Shown here: piece by piece, positions 38,838 through 47,823 of the stretch
Layout: each line of letters begins with the position of its first letter
How positions within the stretch are numbered: the stretch's first letter is position 1
Position numbers and translations under genes: made by a program
Notes under the pieces: model-generated
Database searches by the model: none
Told to the model about the DNA's origin: nothing
What the model saw: the letters and a program-made list of their open reading frames with translations, nothing else
NCBI RefSeq assembly: GCF_017745675.1
Contig: NZ_JAFLJM010000008.1
Location: 62,001 to 126,000, forward strand
DNA length: 64,000 nucleotides
Direction of reading: 5' to 3'
From: Alkalihalobacillus sp. BA299
Lineage (GTDB): Bacteria > Bacillota > Bacilli > Bacillales > Bacillaceae_F

Positions 38838-40913
38838 TTGGAAGTCATCATCAAAAAAAGACGTTCTAAACGAAAAATTGGTTGGTTTCGCCGGTTATTT
38901 CGTTTTTCCTTATTTATGATCGTTTTATGTATGCTAGCTGCCGTTTCATTATTAACATATTTAAAAATGGAAGGTGCACCGCTTTTACAAGTTTCACAGA
39001 CGACTCGCTTTTTTGATGCCAATGATGCAATCATTGGCGAGAGTCATCAAGGTCAGAATCGTTATTGGATTCCACTTGAGGAAATGAGTGAAGACCTTAT
39101 TCATGCGACGCTAGCGATTGAGGATCGAAAATTTTATAACCATTACGGCTTTGACCCTACACGTATTGCCGGAGCAGTTGTGGCGAATGTAAAGTCAGGG
39201 GGTAAAGCGCAAGGTGCAAGTACGATTACCCAGCAGTACGCGAGAAACCTTTATTTAACTCACGATAAAACGTGGAAGCGAAAATTTAATGAAATCCTCT
39301 ACGCTCTTCGCCTAGAGATGTATTATACGAAAGATGAAATTTTAGAAGGGTATTTAAATACGATTTATTATGGACACGGCGCATATGGTATTGAAGCAGC
39401 AGCTCAGTATTTTTTTAACAAAAAAGCATCTGAACTAAATTTAGCAGAAGCAAGTCTTCTTGCTGGTATTCCGAAGGGACCAAGCTATTATTCGCCGCAA
39501 AATGATTTCGATCGAGCAAAACAGCGTCAGGAGCTTATATTACGTTCAATGGCTCAAACCGGATATATCACACCATCAGAGGCTGAATCGGCTAAAAACG
39601 AACAGTTAAAGTTTGCCACAATCGAACATGAAAAATCTGCAATCATTGGACCTTATTTTCAGGATGTTGTCAAACAGCTGCTAGTCGATGAGTACAAAAT
39701 TGATGAGACGTTAATCGAACAAGGTGGCTTACAAATATTTACGACTCTCGATCGCGATATGCAAGAAGAAGCTGAACGTTGGATTGAAGCTGAGCTTGGA
39801 GCGAAAGAAGAACTGCAAACTGCACTTGTTGCGATATCCCCTCGGACTGGTGATGTAAAGGCACTCGTCGGTGGTCGAAACTATATGGAAAGTCCATTCA
39901 ACCGGGCCACGCAGGCCAAACGTTCACCTGGATCGACATTTAAGCCCTTTTTATACTATGCTGCCCTTGAACATGGCTTTTCACCATCGTCAACTTTATT
40001 AAGTGAACCAACGACATTTACATTTGACGATGGCAGACCTGATTATGCGCCTTCTAATTTTAATGAAAGGTATGCAAATGATTTTGTCACCTTATTACAA
40101 GCACTGGCGTTTTCTGATAATATTTACGCAGTGAAAACGCATCTATTTTTAGATACAGAAACATTAGTAGAAACAGCTGCAAGATTCGGTATTCAAAGCC
40201 CGTTAGAAAATAACCCGTCACTTGCTTTAGGGACAAACGAAGTCAGATTACTAGAGCTAACCAATAGCTATGCAAGCTTTGCCAATGGTGGTCAACGAGT
40301 TGAACCTCGGTTTATTCGAAAAGTCATCGATAAAAATGGACAGGTTTTATTCGAGCGACAACCGATCGCTGAACAAGTGTTAGATCCGAATCTTACATTT
40401 ATCATGACCGATTTAATGACAGGAATGTTTGACCGCTCGTTGAATGATTATGCTAGTGTCACAGGTGGTTCTGTTGCCCATCTTATCAATCGGCCAGTTG
40501 CTGGTAAGTCAGGCTCTACTCCTTATGACAGCTGGATGGTTGGATTTACACCGCAGCTTGTTACAGGTGTCTGGGTTGGTTATGATCAAAGAAAACAGCT
40601 CGACCATCGTAAAGAGGGACAATTTGCGAAACGAATTTGGGCACAATTTACAGAACACGCACTAAAGGATGACTTAAAACTCGATTTCCATAAGCCTCCC
40701 GGCGTCACGGGTGTGTTCATTAATCCGAAAAATGGTTTACTTGCTACCGATGCATGCCCGGTTCGCCGAATGACCTATTTTGTAGCCGGTACAGAGCCGA
40801 CCGAGTATTGCCAAGACCACGCTCCAGAAGAGGAAGCCGAAGCTGAACTGACAGAAGAAGAAGTACACGAAAAAGAGAAATTCCTTGATCGCTTTATAAA
40901 ATGGTTCAACTAA
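38838..40913 (+). CDS. pbpG: Class A penicillin-binding protein PbpG (PBP2d-like)
   Basis: 691 aa. Basic cytoplasmic tail, one membrane helix (about 25-45), a GT51 glycosyltransferase domain (AIEDRKFYNHYGFDP with the catalytic Glu, GASTITQQYARNLYL) and a transpeptidase domain with SxxK in SPGSTFKP, SDN, and KSG in AGKSGSTPYDSW in place of KTG. Ends with an acidic tail and no PASTA repeats. B. subtilis pbpG stands next to speE and acts in spore peptidoglycan; the same role is likely. Start TTG at 38838, 6-7 nt after AAAGAGGTG; an upstream GTG at 38829 is inside that site. Confidence 0.9.
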   Translation: MEVIIKKRRSKRKIGWFRRLFRFSLFMIVLCMLAAVSLLTYLKMEGAPLLQVSQTTRFFDANDAIIGESHQGQNRYWIPLEEMSEDLIHATLAIEDRKFYNHYGFDPTRIAGAVVANVKSGGKAQGASTITQQYARNLYLTHDKTWKRKFNEILYALRLEMYYTKDEILEGYLNTIYYGHGAYGIEAAAQYFFNKKASELNLAEASLLAGIPKGPSYYSPQNDFDRAKQRQELILRSMAQTGYITPSEAESAKNEQLKFATIEHEKSAIIGPYFQDVVKQLLVDEYKIDETLIEQGGLQIFTTLDRDMQEEAERWIEAELGAKEELQTALVAISPRTGDVKALVGGRNYMESPFNRATQAKRSPGSTFKPFLYYAALEHGFSPSSTLLSEPTTFTFDDGRPDYAPSNFNERYANDFVTLLQALAFSDNIYAVKTHLFLDTETLVETAARFGIQSPLENNPSLALGTNEVRLLELTNSYASFANGGQRVEPRFIRKVIDKNGQVLFERQPIAEQVLDPNLTFIMTDLMTGMFDRSLNDYASVTGGSVAHLINRPVAGKSGSTPYDSWMVGFTPQLVTGVWVGYDQRKQLDHRKEGQFAKRIWAQFTEHALKDDLKLDFHKPPGVTGVFINPKNGLLATDACPVRRMTYFVAGTEPTEYCQDHAPEEEAEAELTEEEVHEKEKFLDRFIKWFN

Positions 40914-40959
40914 AAAGTGATGGAAACGTGAAATATGGTGAAAAAATTATAAAAACAGT

Positions 40960-40972
40960 GGTGTTAGGCACC
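40960..40972. repeat. GGTGTTAGGCACC palindrome
   Basis: Imperfect member of the GGTGCCAGGCACC family, 47 bp past the pbpG stop codon. Confidence 0.4.
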
Positions 40973-40985
40973 TTTCACTAAAACA

Positions 40986-41024
40986 CGACAAAAGGCAGAG
41001 GATAACTCCCCTGCCTTTTGTCGG
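40986..41024 (+). terminator. pbpG terminator
   Basis: CGACAAAAGGCAG / CTGCCTTTTGTCG, 13-bp perfect stem between the convergent pbpG and ywhD genes; probably serves pbpG. The T tract is inside the stem. Confidence 0.7.
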
Positions 41025-41155
41025 TCCTAGTATAAATATGTGTCGATTTATACTAATTTTAAGTTTAATTCGATTTTCACAAAAGCTCAAGTCCTTGGAA
41101 AATAGTTCATAAATCGTTCAAAGATAAAGAAAAAACGGACTAGACAAACGGTAAT

Positions 41156-41689
41156 TTATTGTTCTTCACCTAGAAGTTCTTTTCTTAACTTTAATTCGGA
41201 ATGATTCCACATCTCTTCACTATAGGATTTTAAATACTCCCCTAGTATTTTTTTCGACTTATCATCCATATGATCAACGATAATATGGCCTTTTAACGAT
41301 TTATCCATTCGGTTCACATGCTCAGGTAAGCTTTTATAACCACGGCGTGTTTCCATATCAATGACCATTTCACACGCTGTCACTCCGGCATAATACGGCA
41401 CACTTCCTTTATTGTTAACAGACACCCAAACTAACCAATACAGCTTCCCGTTTGGTGAGTCCTCGCGGTTCGGTGTAAACTTAATTCGCTTTTCAACCGC
41501 CGAGCGCGCATGTAAAGCACCCATATCTACAAACGCTTCTTCGCCCTCTACATTAATAATAACCGGCGAAACATTATTTAAGTCAATCACTCCGGTCCCG
41601 TATCCGCCATGTCCATCAGTCGAGTCATTACTTAAAATATTAAATCCAGCTTTTGTTTTTTTCTGTTTATCTTTTTCAAAGAGATCCAT
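41156..41689 (-). CDS. ywhD: YwhD family protein
   Basis: 177 aa soluble protein: FNILSNDSTDGHGGYGTGVIDLNNVSPV, a Glu/Asp/Lys-rich C-terminus and no signal peptide. It matches the uncharacterised YwhD family, which stands beside pbpG in B. subtilis. No catalytic motif is recognised. It converges with pbpG on the terminator at 40986. Function unknown; conservation among spore formers hints at a housekeeping or sporulation role but nothing here proves it. Confidence 0.82.
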   Translation of the reverse strand: MDLFEKDKQKKTKAGFNILSNDSTDGHGGYGTGVIDLNNVSPVIINVEGEEAFVDMGALHARSAVEKRIKFTPNREDSPNGKLYWLVWVSVNNKGSVPYYAGVTACEMVIDMETRRGYKSLPEHVNRMDKSLKGHIIVDHMDDKSKKILGEYLKSYSEEMWNHSELKLRKELLGEEQ

Positions 41690-41835
41690 AAGTTGATCAT
41701 CCCTTCTTCAGTTTTCTATTAGTCAGCATAACGTTTCATTATGCATTTATTCTTACATTAGTGTATCACATGAAAATTATTAGTGCATGGATCATATATA
41801 GACTGTATTAATCTATAAGTTTCTGTAACTTCTAC

Positions 41836-42633
41836 TTAATCAGCTAATGGCATACCTCTAACCCCTAATCCTCCATCACTCTCAATAATCGTTCCTGTCA
41901 TGGCTCTCGCTTCATTAGAAGCAAGCAGGACATAGGCCCCCATATGGTCTTCAGGCCTTTGTGCAATTTGCAGTGGATTCCGTCTGCGGATTAGTCTTTC
42001 TCGTTCAACAGGGTCTAACTTCTTTACACAATCTTTTAAAGGCGGAATAGCACCTAAGTTTGTAATTGTACCTCCAGGCGATACACCGTTTACTCGAATT
42101 TCAGGAGCTAGCTCATAAGCAAGTTCTTTTATTAAGCCAACGACAGCATGTTTACTCGCCGTATAAATGGGTCCTCCACCGTTTGGATAAAATGCAGAGT
42201 TAGAAACTGTTGCGATAATCGTTCCGTTTGTCTTCTTTAATTCCTTGAAGCTCGCTTTCGCACCGTGAAGTAACCCTTTTACATTTATATCAAAAATCAT
42301 TGAAAAAGCTTCATCCATTTTATCTTCCGGTAATTGCTCAAGAGAAACAAAACCATCAAATACACCTGCATTTGAAACAAAGATATCGACTTTCCCAAAA
42401 GCTTCAACCGTTCTTTTTACTACTTCTTTATGGTCAGCTAAGTTTCTTACATCGCCGCAAAAAGTTATGATCGCTACACCAAGTTCATCTTGCAGACTTG
42501 CTAATCTGTCTTCTGAGAGATCAAACACACAAACGAAGGCACCCTCTGCTACATATCGCCTCGTAATTGCTTCACCAATTCCCGATGCCCCTCCAGTAAC
42601 AATAGCGACTTTACCTTTTAATGCATTAGACAT
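41836..42633 (-). CDS. cis-Dihydrodiol dehydrogenase (BphB/HcaB-like SDR)
   Basis: 265 aa short-chain dehydrogenase. NAD motif TGGASGIG, catalytic Ser in VSNSAFYPNGGGP and YTASK (Tyr/Lys). The C-terminus MTGTIIESDGGLGVRGM is characteristic of dihydrodiol dehydrogenases such as BphB. Predicted to oxidise the arene cis-dihydrodiol made by the adjacent Rieske dioxygenase to a catechol. The start at 42633 follows AAAGGAG by 8 nt; the longer frame overlaps the beta-subunit gene. Last gene of a ten-gene minus-strand operon; no strong terminator was seen after it. Confidence 0.87.
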   Translation of the reverse strand: MSNALKGKVAIVTGGASGIGEAITRRYVAEGAFVCVFDLSEDRLASLQDELGVAIITFCGDVRNLADHKEVVKRTVEAFGKVDIFVSNAGVFDGFVSLEQLPEDKMDEAFSMIFDINVKGLLHGAKASFKELKKTNGTIIATVSNSAFYPNGGGPIYTASKHAVVGLIKELAYELAPEIRVNGVSPGGTITNLGAIPPLKDCVKKLDPVERERLIRRRNPLQIAQRPEDHMGAYVLLASNEARAMTGTIIESDGGLGVRGMPLAD

Positions 42634-42673
42634 AGCAACTACTCCTTTATTTTCCATTCTAACTTTTCTACCT

Positions 42674-43186
42674 TTAAACAAATATGGCTAGATTTCGTGT
42701 ATCAATCGTTGTTTGGTCGACAATAAAGAAGCGCTTTGAAAGCTTCCATTCCCCATCGATATAAGTAAATTCATCTTGGCGTTCTCCAGAAATTAAATCA
42801 TGGTGTATATCCGTTGTCCGGTTGCGATAAATGAGTAAATAGCTTCTCACCACCGCTTTTTCATTTTCCGTATACTCTTGAACGGTTACATTACTTACGT
42901 ATCGCCTTGTACGAGAAGGAGGAATTTCTGCCCATGCATAATCGGTTTTTAAACGATCTACGCGCATTTTCATTGTTTCATAGTCATCTTCGAACGTAAA
43001 CATATCTGTAGAATAATCAGGGCGTTCAATCCCATCTTTATTGACACGAACAGGCATTTGATATTTTAAATTCGGATGAAGGAGGTTGTACCAGCTATCA
43101 AAATCAATATTATCTAAAAAGCTCGCTTCATTATATAACCAACGCTCAAAATAGAAGGTGGCTAGCATCAACTCTTTATTCTCCAT
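42674..43186 (-). CDS. Aromatic-ring-hydroxylating dioxygenase, beta subunit
   Basis: 170 aa, the small subunit size. NTF2-like fold: FYFERWLYNEASFLDNIDFDSWYNLLHPNLKYQMPV, then SRTRRYVSNVTV and RNRTTDIHHDLISGERQDEF. Structural partner of the catalytic alpha subunit in alpha3beta3 Rieske oxygenases. The start at 43186 follows GAAAGGAG by 7 nt and overlaps the alpha-subunit gene by 11 bp, which argues for coupled synthesis of the two subunits. Confidence 0.88.
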   Translation of the reverse strand: MENKELMLATFYFERWLYNEASFLDNIDFDSWYNLLHPNLKYQMPVRVNKDGIERPDYSTDMFTFEDDYETMKMRVDRLKTDYAWAEIPPSRTRRYVSNVTVQEYTENEKAVVRSYLLIYRNRTTDIHHDLISGERQDEFTYIDGEWKLSKRFFIVDQTTIDTRNLAIFV

Positions 43187-44504
43187 CTTCGGTCTCCTTT
43201 CTTCCACGATTTAATAACTCCAACCAATACTTGTAGTAGTTCCGGTGACTTGCTTCTGTAAACTTGTCATCATAAACAACACCAGGGCCAGGGAAGTCTT
43301 TAAGTGGCTCACGATGTAACCCCATCGTGTAATTTAAGTTCATTTCCCTTATTTGCGGTAAAATTCCTTTTGCAGCAGCAGTGATATCTGTAAATACTTC
43401 GGTATCATCTTGTTCAAAAATACCAGAAGGACTAAAGGTTAAAACAAACGATTCTCTTGAACGGCGCTTCCAGTCCTCTGATGCATGTTTCTCTACTAAA
43501 AACCATGTGATCACTTCCATCTTATCTGGTCCAACAGGTCTCCATTGGCGAAGAGACGTATTAGAGATATGCTGCCCTTTAATTTCTGTATGCGAGACTA
43601 AAAATGAAAGGTTAGGAAACAGATTCCCGTTTGTATTTTTTAAATTAGAAATAATTTCAAATTGCTCAGGTGATAAGTTTTCTTTATATTCTGGTATGAG
43701 CTCTTCTGGAAAGGCATAAATCGGATTGGGCATCCCAATATTACAGCCATGACCATTTTCAGTATGAACTTGAACTCCTTTTTTCGAATATTTCGGTCCA
43801 GGTACCATTCCTAATTGGGCAATGGATCCATGAGTAACCATCGTGTGGTAGGAGTCACCGACAAAATTATCTGCTCCTGTTTTCCAATGCGAATGAATAA
43901 TATACCGTTGTGGCGGACCTAATACAACCATTTCGGCACGGCAAATCACTAAATCCCAGTAAAATTTAAAATCACCTAGAAAATCTGATAATGGTTCTGG
44001 ATCAGGATTCCACGTTCCAAAAATACATCCTTTATACGTTTCGATCGTCACTTGATGCAAAGACATTTTTTCTTTATCGAGTGTGTCACCATAAATCTCT
44101 TTTTGGAGCGGAACACCGACTAACTTCCCATTATTCTTAAAGTTAAAACCATGGTACGGGCACGTAAATGTCTTTTTATTCCCGTGATCAGCACGGCAAA
44201 GCTTCATTCCGCGATGGGTACACATATTATAGAATGCTCTTATTGTCCCCTCATCGTCTTTTGCAATGATAATTGAATACCCAGCTAAATCTCTCGTAAT
44301 GTAATCACCCTTATTGGCAATTTCACTTTCATGGCCAAGAAATAACCAAGTTTTCATAAAGATTTGTTCTTCTTCTAATTTATAAATCGTTGGATCGCCC
44401 AGAATAAAAGCTGGTATTCTTCCTTCCTCTGGGCAAACCGTTTCGTTAATATGATCTAGAACTTCGTTTCGGCTCATTTCAGATACAAGTTTCGTTTTAT
44501 TCAT
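43176..44504 (-). CDS. Aromatic-ring-hydroxylating dioxygenase, alpha subunit (Rieske)
   Basis: 442 aa. Rieske [2Fe-2S] ligands C95-x-H97 (MCTHRG) and C115-x2-H118 (CPYHGF). Catalytic domain with NFVGDSYHTMVTH: bridging Asp about 217 and iron ligands His about 220 and 225; a third ligand is expected in FEQDDTEVF. It resembles actinobacterial-type polycyclic or phthalate-group oxygenases (GHESEIANKGDYITRDLAG) but the substrate cannot be assigned. No ferredoxin or reductase gene lies in this operon, so electrons must come from proteins encoded elsewhere. Expected reaction: cis-dihydroxylation of an aromatic ring. Confidence 0.92.
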   Translation of the reverse strand: MNKTKLVSEMSRNEVLDHINETVCPEEGRIPAFILGDPTIYKLEEEQIFMKTWLFLGHESEIANKGDYITRDLAGYSIIIAKDDEGTIRAFYNMCTHRGMKLCRADHGNKKTFTCPYHGFNFKNNGKLVGVPLQKEIYGDTLDKEKMSLHQVTIETYKGCIFGTWNPDPEPLSDFLGDFKFYWDLVICRAEMVVLGPPQRYIIHSHWKTGADNFVGDSYHTMVTHGSIAQLGMVPGPKYSKKGVQVHTENGHGCNIGMPNPIYAFPEELIPEYKENLSPEQFEIISNLKNTNGNLFPNLSFLVSHTEIKGQHISNTSLRQWRPVGPDKMEVITWFLVEKHASEDWKRRSRESFVLTFSPSGIFEQDDTEVFTDITAAAKGILPQIREMNLNYTMGLHREPLKDFPGPGVVYDDKFTEASHRNYYKYWLELLNRGRKETEDGE

Positions 44505-44537
44505 GAATACACATCCTCCCCTTTATGTTTCTATCCA

Positions 44538-45500
44538 TTAAACCTCATATTTTTCTAAAAGTTCAATAATCACTTTAAAAGTTGAGGTTGTATCCATATA
44601 GGCATAACGCCCTCGATTGTTCCAAAAGTTTCCTTTTTGGATAACTGGGTAACCCATCTCTTCCAAAATTTTAATTTTGTCATCTAAATTGTCAACAACA
44701 AAAGAAATATGATGGATTCCTTCTCCTTTTGTTTCTAAATGTTCTTTCCATGTACTTGGAGAGTCTAGTGCTGGTTCAATTAATTCAAGTTGAATTAACG
44801 GCGTATTAATAAACATAAATTGACCCTTCGCTTCAGTAGGCTCTCCTCTAAAAGTAATATGCGTAATTTCACTTTTCCCTGAAGGTATAACCGCTGGCTT
44901 TTCTACTCCTAGTAACTTACAATAGTGATCTGCTGCTTTATGAAGGTCACAAACTACGATCGCAATTTGCGTTAGTTTATCTGTACCTAATAGCGCTTTT
45001 TCATTTTTTCCGTCACTTTCTAACGGCTTATATGCTTCTTCACGTTCTAATAGCTCAATAAGTGTTTTATGTGTATCTAATGTATCTACGTAAGCATATT
45101 TACCATTACTTGACGTAAATTCACCTGTCTGCACCAACGGAAAACCTTCCTGATCCATCGTTTCAAGACCTAGTTTAACCGCATCAACATCAAACGCAAT
45201 ATGATGAATCCCTTCTCCGACTGTATCTAAATATTCACGCATCGTACTAGGCTCTGGATTCGGTTCAATTAACTCAATTTGAACAGAAGGTGTATTGATA
45301 AAAACAAGTTTACTACGTGCTTCAGACGGTTGACCATTATAAACTACTTTTGAAATTTTACTCGGTGCTGTCAAAAACCACTCTGGCTTTGGAATTCCTA
45401 ATAATTTAGCAAAAGCATCTCTAGTTGCTTCAATATCTTCTACGACAAAAGCAATTTGGTTCAATGTATTATTTCCTAATAACGGTTCATTCGTACCCAT
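44538..45500 (-). CDS. Tandem VOC (glyoxalase/methylmalonyl-CoA epimerase-like) protein
   Basis: 320 aa built of two homologous halves (about 1-155 and 168-320). Each has a LNQIAFVVEDI or LTQIAIVVCDL start, then FINTP-QIELIEP, GEGIHHIAFDV/ISFVV and a C-terminal IELLE segment. The repeated His and Glu positions match metal ligands of methylmalonyl-CoA epimerase-type VOC domains. The internal duplication is visible directly. The role in the operon is unknown: isomerase, epimerase or ring-cleavage activity are all possible. It starts with a GTG/ATG-proximal AAAGGAG site and lies 33 bp upstream of the oxygenase alpha gene. Confidence 0.82.
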   Translation of the reverse strand: MGTNEPLLGNNTLNQIAFVVEDIEATRDAFAKLLGIPKPEWFLTAPSKISKVVYNGQPSEARSKLVFINTPSVQIELIEPNPEPSTMREYLDTVGEGIHHIAFDVDAVKLGLETMDQEGFPLVQTGEFTSSNGKYAYVDTLDTHKTLIELLEREEAYKPLESDGKNEKALLGTDKLTQIAIVVCDLHKAADHYCKLLGVEKPAVIPSGKSEITHITFRGEPTEAKGQFMFINTPLIQLELIEPALDSPSTWKEHLETKGEGIHHISFVVDNLDDKIKILEEMGYPVIQKGNFWNNRGRYAYMDTTSTFKVIIELLEKYEV

Positions 45501-45560
45501 CTAAAACACGCTCCTTTTAATCTATGAACTGTGATTTATTGTAAATAGGAAGTTTTCGTT

Positions 45561-46340
45561 TTAACCAACTCGAACGTCTTCCCCGATATTTTTTAAAGTT
45601 GATAAAATACTTAATGCTGCTAAAAAACTCGTTTTCGGATTACTTGGCATCGGATTATTTTCTATATTAATGGAAAAGGTGCCAAAAGCCCCTTTTGCCT
45701 CAATTGTATGAATATTTTTATCGATCGTTGGGTCGGCAATAATTTTTACTTTCGTTGCCTCAACCCCGATACCTGCTAAGGAAAGTACAATCGACACATT
45801 TACATTTTTCGGGAATTGTGCAATAGCCTCTTTCGCTGAACCTTCATAAATAACTTTTGCTTCTGTAATTTCTTGTGTTATTAACGAATGTGCCGGCTTT
45901 CTCGTTGTAATGGAAACATAGTCTACCGTATCAGCCGCAATCGCTGATTTTATAATATCTAATCCTCCAATTGCCCCAGATGGAAGATAGACGGTTGTTT
46001 TAAACTCTTTACATATACGTTTGATTTTTGCGTCAAATTCAGTATCAGCAAATGCTCCAACGCTAATTACTAAAAGGTTTTTTCCATTTCTTAGAATTAA
46101 AGGGGCGTATTGTTTGGCAACTTCGAGATTTGCTGCTTCAATGACTAAATCGAGGTCTGCTGTAAGGAACGTTGCAAAATCATGATAAGCAATTGCTTCA
46201 TATTTCTCTGCAAGTGCATTGGAACGTTCACTATTTCTACTATAAATAGAAGTAATTTCATACTTGTTATTTGGGTCATGGTTTATTTTTTCTAACAAAA
46301 ACTCTCCAATGTTTCCTGAGCCTATTAGTCCAATTTTCAT
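45561..46340 (-). CDS. Aspartate dehydrogenase-like (NadX family) NAD(P)-binding protein
   Basis: 259 aa. Rossmann start KIGLIGSGNIGEFLLEKI and the family signature LPSGAIGGLDIIKSA with ITTRKPAHS, followed by a DUF108-type C-terminus (GSAKEAIAQFPKNVNVS...ADPTIDKNIHTIEAKGAFGTFSI). True NadX oxidises L-aspartate to iminoaspartate. Within a catabolic operon, between an aldehyde dehydrogenase and a VOC protein, a different substrate (an amino acid or imine intermediate, or a related carbonyl) is more likely. An acylating acetaldehyde dehydrogenase was considered and rejected from the signature. Confidence 0.82.
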   Translation of the reverse strand: MKIGLIGSGNIGEFLLEKINHDPNNKYEITSIYSRNSERSNALAEKYEAIAYHDFATFLTADLDLVIEAANLEVAKQYAPLILRNGKNLLVISVGAFADTEFDAKIKRICKEFKTTVYLPSGAIGGLDIIKSAIAADTVDYVSITTRKPAHSLITQEITEAKVIYEGSAKEAIAQFPKNVNVSIVLSLAGIGVEATKVKIIADPTIDKNIHTIEAKGAFGTFSINIENNPMPSNPKTSFLAALSILSTLKNIGEDVRVG

Positions 46341-46355
46341 TTTCTTCTACACCGC

Positions 46356-47810
46356 CTAATTCGCAAATCCATAAGAGTCTGTAAAAAATTCTAGTCCCCC
46401 GTAAATCGTTTCTGTCGATAAACCACTTTCTTTTAAACCTGGAAAATCGAGACGTAAATCTTTAAAGATTGTATGGTTATTATGGAATACGGCACCTGCT
46501 TGAATTCGGTCTGCTAGTTTAATTGCTAGACTCTCATCTTCAGTCCATACCGATGCTCGTAAACCAAACTCGGTATCATTGGCTAAATGAATGGCCTCTT
46601 CAGTATCAGAGAAAGGTAGAATTGGTACAATCGGTCCAAATTGCTCTAATTGAACGATGTCACTAGTTTGTTTTACTCCGGTAACAAATGAAGGTAACAT
46701 GAAATACCCATTTTCCCAAGATTCATCATCGAGTTTTCTCCCACAATTCACTACATTTGCACCTTCTTGGATCGTTTTATTTTTTAGGTCGTTCACAAAA
46801 TCAAACTGAGATTTATTGTTTATTGGACCCATTGTCGTATCTGGATGTAATCCATTGCCGACAACAATACGGTGAAAATCTTTTTCAAGCTTCGTCACGA
46901 ATTCTTCGTAACGAGATTGATGAACATAGATTCTTTTCACTGCCGAGCAAACTTGACCCGCGGCACGTAAGACAGCACCTCTCATATTTCGAATGGCTTC
47001 ATCATCTAGTTTAGCATCCTGTAATACGAGTGCTGGATCATTTCCCCCTAATTCTAACGACAGTTTTTTTACTGTTGGCGCACAATTTTTAATGATCTCT
47101 TTACCTGTTTCCGTACTGCCTACAAAGGCAACTGCTTTTACTTTCGGATGACTACAAATCGTATCGCCAATTACTCGTCCTGAACCTGTCACAATATTTA
47201 TGACACCTTGCGGGAAGCAGGCTGCAACTTCCTTTAAACAATTCATGACCGTTAAAGGACAATCTGTTGCTGGTTTAAAGACAACGGTATTACCTGTGAG
47301 TAATGCAGGAACCAATCGTTTAAACGTTAAAATCATCGGTGAATTCCAAGGAGCAATAATGGCAGTCACACCACGCGGACGCTTTCTTATCTGCACTTTT
47401 TGGTGTTCATTGCTAAAATCCTGTACTTGCCACCATTCTTTGAGTAAGTCAGGTCCTTTTTTCATAATTTCTACACAACGACCTAAATCCTTTTTCGCTT
47501 CTATTAAAGTCTTTCCGTTTTCTCGAACAAACAATGAGATGTTTTCAGAGATGATTTTTTCTAATTTACTAGCTACAGCTAGCATTAAATTGGATCTTTC
47601 TTCAATTGTCGTTTGTGACCAAGTTTGAAACGCTGAAGAAGCCGCTTCAACCGCTTGGTTGACATCATCTTGGGAACAGAGAGCAATCTCACCGACTACT
47701 TCTTTTATATTGGCTGGGTTTATAACTGGTTTGACATGAGAAGACGAAATCCACTCTCCATTTATTAAATACATTCCTGATATGGAAGGAAAATTATCTT
47801 TTACTAGCAC
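46356..47810 (-). CDS. Aldehyde dehydrogenase (NAD(P)+)
   Basis: 484 aa. ALDH motifs: APWNSPMILTFKRLVPALLTGNTVVFKPA, FVGSTETGKEI, LELGGNDPALV (general base Glu) and GQVCSAVKRIYV (nucleophile Cys). Converts an aldehyde, perhaps the product of the preceding ThDP-dependent decarboxylase or a ring-cleavage semialdehyde, to the acid. The start is GTG at 47810, 7 nt after AAAGGAGG. The longer frame overlaps the ThDP gene and is unlikely. Overlap with the preceding gene is 14 bp less than zero spaced, that is, the GTG lies 14 bp past the ThDP stop codon. Confidence 0.88.
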   Translation of the reverse strand: MLVKDNFPSISGMYLINGEWISSSHVKPVINPANIKEVVGEIALCSQDDVNQAVEAASSAFQTWSQTTIEERSNLMLAVASKLEKIISENISLFVRENGKTLIEAKKDLGRCVEIMKKGPDLLKEWWQVQDFSNEHQKVQIRKRPRGVTAIIAPWNSPMILTFKRLVPALLTGNTVVFKPATDCPLTVMNCLKEVAACFPQGVINIVTGSGRVIGDTICSHPKVKAVAFVGSTETGKEIIKNCAPTVKKLSLELGGNDPALVLQDAKLDDEAIRNMRGAVLRAAGQVCSAVKRIYVHQSRYEEFVTKLEKDFHRIVVGNGLHPDTTMGPINNKSQFDFVNDLKNKTIQEGANVVNCGRKLDDESWENGYFMLPSFVTGVKQTSDIVQLEQFGPIVPILPFSDTEEAIHLANDTEFGLRASVWTEDESLAIKLADRIQAGAVFHNNHTIFKDLRLDFPGLKESGLSTETIYGGLEFFTDSYGFAN

Positions 47811-47823
47811 TTGTATTCCTCCT

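Noticed and set aside
45561..46340. Acylating acetaldehyde dehydrogenase of a classical meta-cleavage pathway
   Set aside because: The GSGNIG start would fit, but the length and the PSGAIGGLD/TTRKP signature belong to the NadX family, and the partner aldolase is missing.
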